Below, one piece after another: positions 61,638 through 64,000 of a stretch of 64,000 bases of DNA. The stretch spans positions 186,001-250,000 of the forward strand of contig NZ_BBOM01000012.1 in NCBI RefSeq assembly GCF_000974485.1, written 5' to 3'. Source of the stretch: Streptomyces sp. NBRC 109706 (lineage in GTDB: Bacteria > Actinomycetota > Actinomycetes > Streptomycetales > Streptomycetaceae). The notes below the pieces were generated by a model. It worked only from the letters and a program-made list of their open reading frames with translations, ran no database searches and was not told where the DNA came from. Within the stretch, counting starts at the first letter, position 1. Each line of letters starts with the position of its first letter. A program made the position numbers and the translations under genes.

Positions 61638-62082
61638 CATCGTCCCGCTGGGGCACGCCGAGGCCGCCGCCGCGCTGCGCGCCGCCGGCCCAGGGGCCAG
61701 GGGATTCCTCGACCTCGACCCGGTGACCCAGAACGACGCGCTGCTGGCGCGAACCCTGGAACGCGCCGAGGGGCAGGTCCTCCGGGTCGGCGAGACCCTG
61801 GTGGGCGCCGCGCCCAACCGGCTCCAGCCGCGCCAGTCCTGGGTCGCCACCACCTCCGACGACGAGGCGGCCGTGCGGGCCCTGGTCGAGTTCCTGGTGG
61901 ACTACCGCAGGACCACGTCCTGTGTGGCGCTGGTGCCGCGGGGGGCGCCGGGCGGATCGGCGTTCCTGGGCGCCGGCTTCACCGACCGGGGCGTGCTGCG
62001 CGGCCACCGCTACGCCTCGGGGGCCTACCACGACGTGCGGGTGCTGTTCGGCAGGGGCTTCGGGAGGGCGGAGGACCGATGA
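61630..62082 (+). CDS. GNAT-like protein 3, reduced
   Basis: Encodes 150 residues. The end of the protein, SAFLGAGFTDRGVLRGHRYASGAYHDVRVLFGR, is the familiar GNAT C-terminal beta-alpha-beta unit. The N-terminal half (LLARTLERAEGQVLRVGETLVGAAPNRL) is poorly matched, and no CoA loop is visible, so it may be a non-catalytic or ACP-dependent relative. It overlaps both neighbours. Confidence 0.62.
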   Translation: MTDIVPLGHAEAAAALRAAGPGARGFLDLDPVTQNDALLARTLERAEGQVLRVGETLVGAAPNRLQPRQSWVATTSDDEAAVRALVEFLVDYRRTTSCVALVPRGAPGGSAFLGAGFTDRGVLRGHRYASGAYHDVRVLFGRGFGRAEDR

Positions 62083-62663
62083 CGTTCGTGACGGTCAGAC
62101 ACTTCACGGAGGACGACATACCGTTGCGCCTCCAACTGCTGCGCGAATCGCAGTTCCAGGCGAACCTGTCGGACTTCGCGGTGCAGGCCGCCGACGCCGA
62201 TCTGGTGGCGGACGTGCGGCGCACCATCGCCGAACGGCAGGCGGAGCGGCGGATCTTCACCCTCTGCGGGGCCGGCGGCGCCGTGATGGGCTTCGCCTGG
62301 ATCACCTCGGTCGACTGGCGCAACCAGTGCTGCGAGCTGTCCTTCGGCGTGCTGCCGCGCTTCCGTGGCGGCCCGGGCGCGTTCGCCGTCCAGGCCGCGC
62401 ACGACCATGTGCGGTCGGAGCTGAACATGCGGGTGGTGGTCAACCAGGTGCTGGAGCACAACACCATGCTCCAGTCGGCCGCCGCCCTGGCCTCCAGCCG
62501 GCAGGTGCGGTGCGCGTACGACTCCTACACCGTGGGTCGTTGGCGCTCGGCCTGCTACTGGACGTTGACCGATGAGGACGTCTCGGCGGACCGCGCCGAA
62601 CGGCTGGCCAGGCGGCGCGAGGTGGCCGAGCGGATCCGGGCCAGGAAGGGGGAGTCGGGATGA
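62079..62663 (+). CDS. GNAT-family N-acyltransferase-like protein 4
   Basis: Encodes 194 residues. VRHFTEDDIPLRLQLLRE starts the fold; RIFTLCGAGGAVMGFAWITSVDWRNQCCELSFGVLPRFRGG gives the central strands and a candidate CoA-binding turn RFRGGPG; MRVVVNQVLEHNTMLQSAAALAS replaces the usual N-x-x-S/A helix. It is the best-formed GNAT of the four. The last 30 residues are a highly charged helix. The start and the stop overlap neighbouring genes by 4 bp. Confidence 0.75.
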   Translation: MTFVTVRHFTEDDIPLRLQLLRESQFQANLSDFAVQAADADLVADVRRTIAERQAERRIFTLCGAGGAVMGFAWITSVDWRNQCCELSFGVLPRFRGGPGAFAVQAAHDHVRSELNMRVVVNQVLEHNTMLQSAAALASSRQVRCAYDSYTVGRWRSACYWTLTDEDVSADRAERLARRREVAERIRARKGESG

Positions 62664-64000
62664 GCGGCTATCCGCGGTTCCCCGCGCCCCATGCCGGGGG
62701 CACCGTCTTCACCTGCGAGGACGATCTGTGGTCGGTGCCCGTCGAGGGCGGCCTGGCCGTCCGGCTGACCGCCGGCCGGGGCGAGGCCACCCGCGCCAGG
62801 GTCTCCCCCGACGGCGCGTCGATCGCCTTCACCGGCACCGAGGACGGGCCGACCGAGGTCCATGTGATGCCGACCGCCGGCGGTCCCGCCCGGCGGCTGA
62901 CCTTCCAGGGCGCGCGCTGTGCGACGCTCGGCTGGCATCCGCGCACCGGGGAGATCGTCTACGCCAGCACCGCCGGGCTGCCGGTCGGCTTCGGGCAGCG
63001 GATCTTCGCCGTCGACCCCGAGGGGGGCCGCCCCCGGCTGCTGGGCGGTCCCGCCGAGACCGTGGCATACGGCCCCGACGGCCGGGTGGTCCTGGGCCGC
63101 AACACCGGCGACCCGGCGCGTTGGAAGCGCTACCGGGGCGGCTGCGCCGGCGAGTTGTGGATCGCCGAGGACGAGACGGCCACGCCCCGGCGGCTGGTCG
63201 ATCTGCCGGGGAACCTCGCCGCGCCCTGCTGGGTCGGGGACCGGGTGTACTTCCTCAGCGACCACGAGGGCGTGGCGCAGGTGTACTCCTGTCGCGCCGA
63301 CGGCACCGAACTGGCCCGCCATACCGACCACCAGGACTACTACGCCCGCCAACTGGCCGGCGACGGGCAGCGGTTGGTGTACCAGGCCGGCGCCAGGCTG
63401 TGGCGGCTGACGCCCGGCGGGGAGCCGCCGGAACCGCTCGACATCACCGTGCCGAGCCCCAGGTCGCGGGCGGAGCGCCGGTTTGTGTCCGCCGGCGAGT
63501 ACCTGGACGGCGCGCGGCTCTCGCCGGACGGCGCGGCGCTGGCGGTGGCGTCCAGGGGCCGGGCGTTCACGCTGGCGCCGTTCTCAGGACCGGTGCGCCG
63601 GCACGGCCGGGCGAGCGGGGTGCGCTACCGCCAGCTGGACTGGCTCGCCGACGGCGGCCGGCTGGTCGCCGTGGCCTCGGACGAACGCCCGACCGAACGG
63701 CTGGTGTTGCTGTCGGCGGGCGGCGGTGAGACGGAGTGCCCACTGGTGGAGGGCGACCTCGGGGTGGTCACCGAGCTGACGGCCGCGCCGTCGGGCGGCT
63801 GGGTGGCCTTCGCCACCAACCGCCAACAGCTGTGGGTGGTGGACGCCGACGCCGACGAGCCGACCGCGCTGCTGGTGGACTCCTCCCCGGCCGACCGGCT
63901 CTGCGAGCTGGTGTGGTCCCCCGACGGCCGGTGGCTGGCCTACACCCACCCCGACGGCCCGCACCGTTCGACGATCCGGATCGCGGAGACCGGCCGTTGG
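62660..64000 (+). CDS. Tricorn-protease-like protein, N-terminal propeller, truncated by window end
   Basis: The ATG overlaps the upstream stop (ATGA), and 447 residues are visible without a stop. MSGYPRFPAPHAGGTVFTCEDDLWSVPVEGG is very like the start of Tricorn core proteases, and repeated blades follow (ARVSPDGASIAFTG, LGWHPRTGEIVYAS, ARLSPDGAALAVASRG, LVWSPDGRWLAYT), consistent with the six- and seven-bladed propellers that gate the Tricorn active site. The protease domain, if present, lies beyond the window. In this operon it may trim the modified lysine-rich peptide. Confidence 0.8.
   Translation, partial: MSGYPRFPAPHAGGTVFTCEDDLWSVPVEGGLAVRLTAGRGEATRARVSPDGASIAFTGTEDGPTEVHVMPTAGGPARRLTFQGARCATLGWHPRTGEIVYASTAGLPVGFGQRIFAVDPEGGRPRLLGGPAETVAYGPDGRVVLGRNTGDPARWKRYRGGCAGELWIAEDETATPRRLVDLPGNLAAPCWVGDRVYFLSDHEGVAQVYSCRADGTELARHTDHQDYYARQLAGDGQRLVYQAGARLWRLTPGGEPPEPLDITVPSPRSRAERRFVSAGEYLDGARLSPDGAALAVASRGRAFTLAPFSGPVRRHGRASGVRYRQLDWLADGGRLVAVASDERPTERLVLLSAGGGETECPLVEGDLGVVTELTAAPSGGWVAFATNRQQLWVVDADADEPTALLVDSSPADRLCELVWSPDGRWLAYTHPDGPHRSTIRIAETGRW

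Overview
The window looks like chromosomal DNA from Streptomyces or a close relative. It is very GC-rich, many starts are GTG, genes are tightly coupled through ATGA/GTGA overlaps, and the gene families are typical of that group (SAM-dependent methyltransferase of the DUF574 type, NACHT protein with a helical N-terminus, GlxA-type AraC regulator, CatB-type acetyltransferase, secreted alpha-amylase). No rRNA, tRNA, CRISPR array or transposase was recognised. Assignments rest on motif reading only; no database search was possible.

Positions 1-25,068 are mostly single genes and short operons of general metabolism and regulation: a VOC-family fragment, exodeoxyribonuclease III, a secreted HNH nuclease lipoprotein, an APC permease divergent from a GlxA/AraC regulator, a PEP-synthase-like protein coupled to a membrane protein, a membrane-anchored tyrosine-phosphatase-like protein, an NTF2-like protein, a CatB-type acetyltransferase, an AhpD-like protein, KDPG aldolase, two MFS exporters in one operon, a large NACHT NTPase, UDP-glucose pyrophosphorylase, a stand-alone LigD-type phosphoesterase, an SDR divergent from a LuxR regulator, an aldo/keto reductase, a methyltransferase and an alpha-amylase with a readable promoter and operator.

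Positions 26,011-44,923 hold a two-subunit non-ribosomal peptide synthetase with four modules: C-A-T-TE-C-A-T-E, then C-A-nMT-T-E-C-A-T-TE. The specificity codes read as Thr, unassigned, Val-like (N-methylated) and Val-like. A complete thioesterase in the middle of the first subunit is unusual. A strong bidirectional terminator (44,928-44,973) separates this operon from the next.

Positions 44,974-64,000 (running off the end) are the most unusual part: two divergent operons. The leftward operon (58,496 to 44,974) encodes a condensation-domain protein carrying a seven-copy internal repeat, an ATP-grasp ligase of the pre-ATP-grasp/PGM1-like type, a DAP-decarboxylase-like PLP enzyme, two discrete ACPs, two KASIII enzymes each with a degenerate KASIII-like partner, acyl-CoA-dehydrogenase-like flavoproteins, a PltF/RedM-like aminoacyl-AMP ligase and its own AcpS-type phosphopantetheinyl transferase. 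Much of it is a duplicated cassette. The rightward operon starts with a 56-residue peptide made almost entirely of ten pentapeptide units of the form xxAxK. A perfect 15-bp hairpin follows, then a second split flavoprotein pair, four consecutive GNAT-like proteins and a Tricorn-like protein cut by the window end. My inference is that carrier-protein-bound amino-acid-derived acyl groups are built by the leftward operon and attached to the lysine-rich ribosomal peptide by the GNATs (and perhaps the condensation or ATP-grasp proteins), followed by proteolysis. I know of no characterised pathway with this combination.
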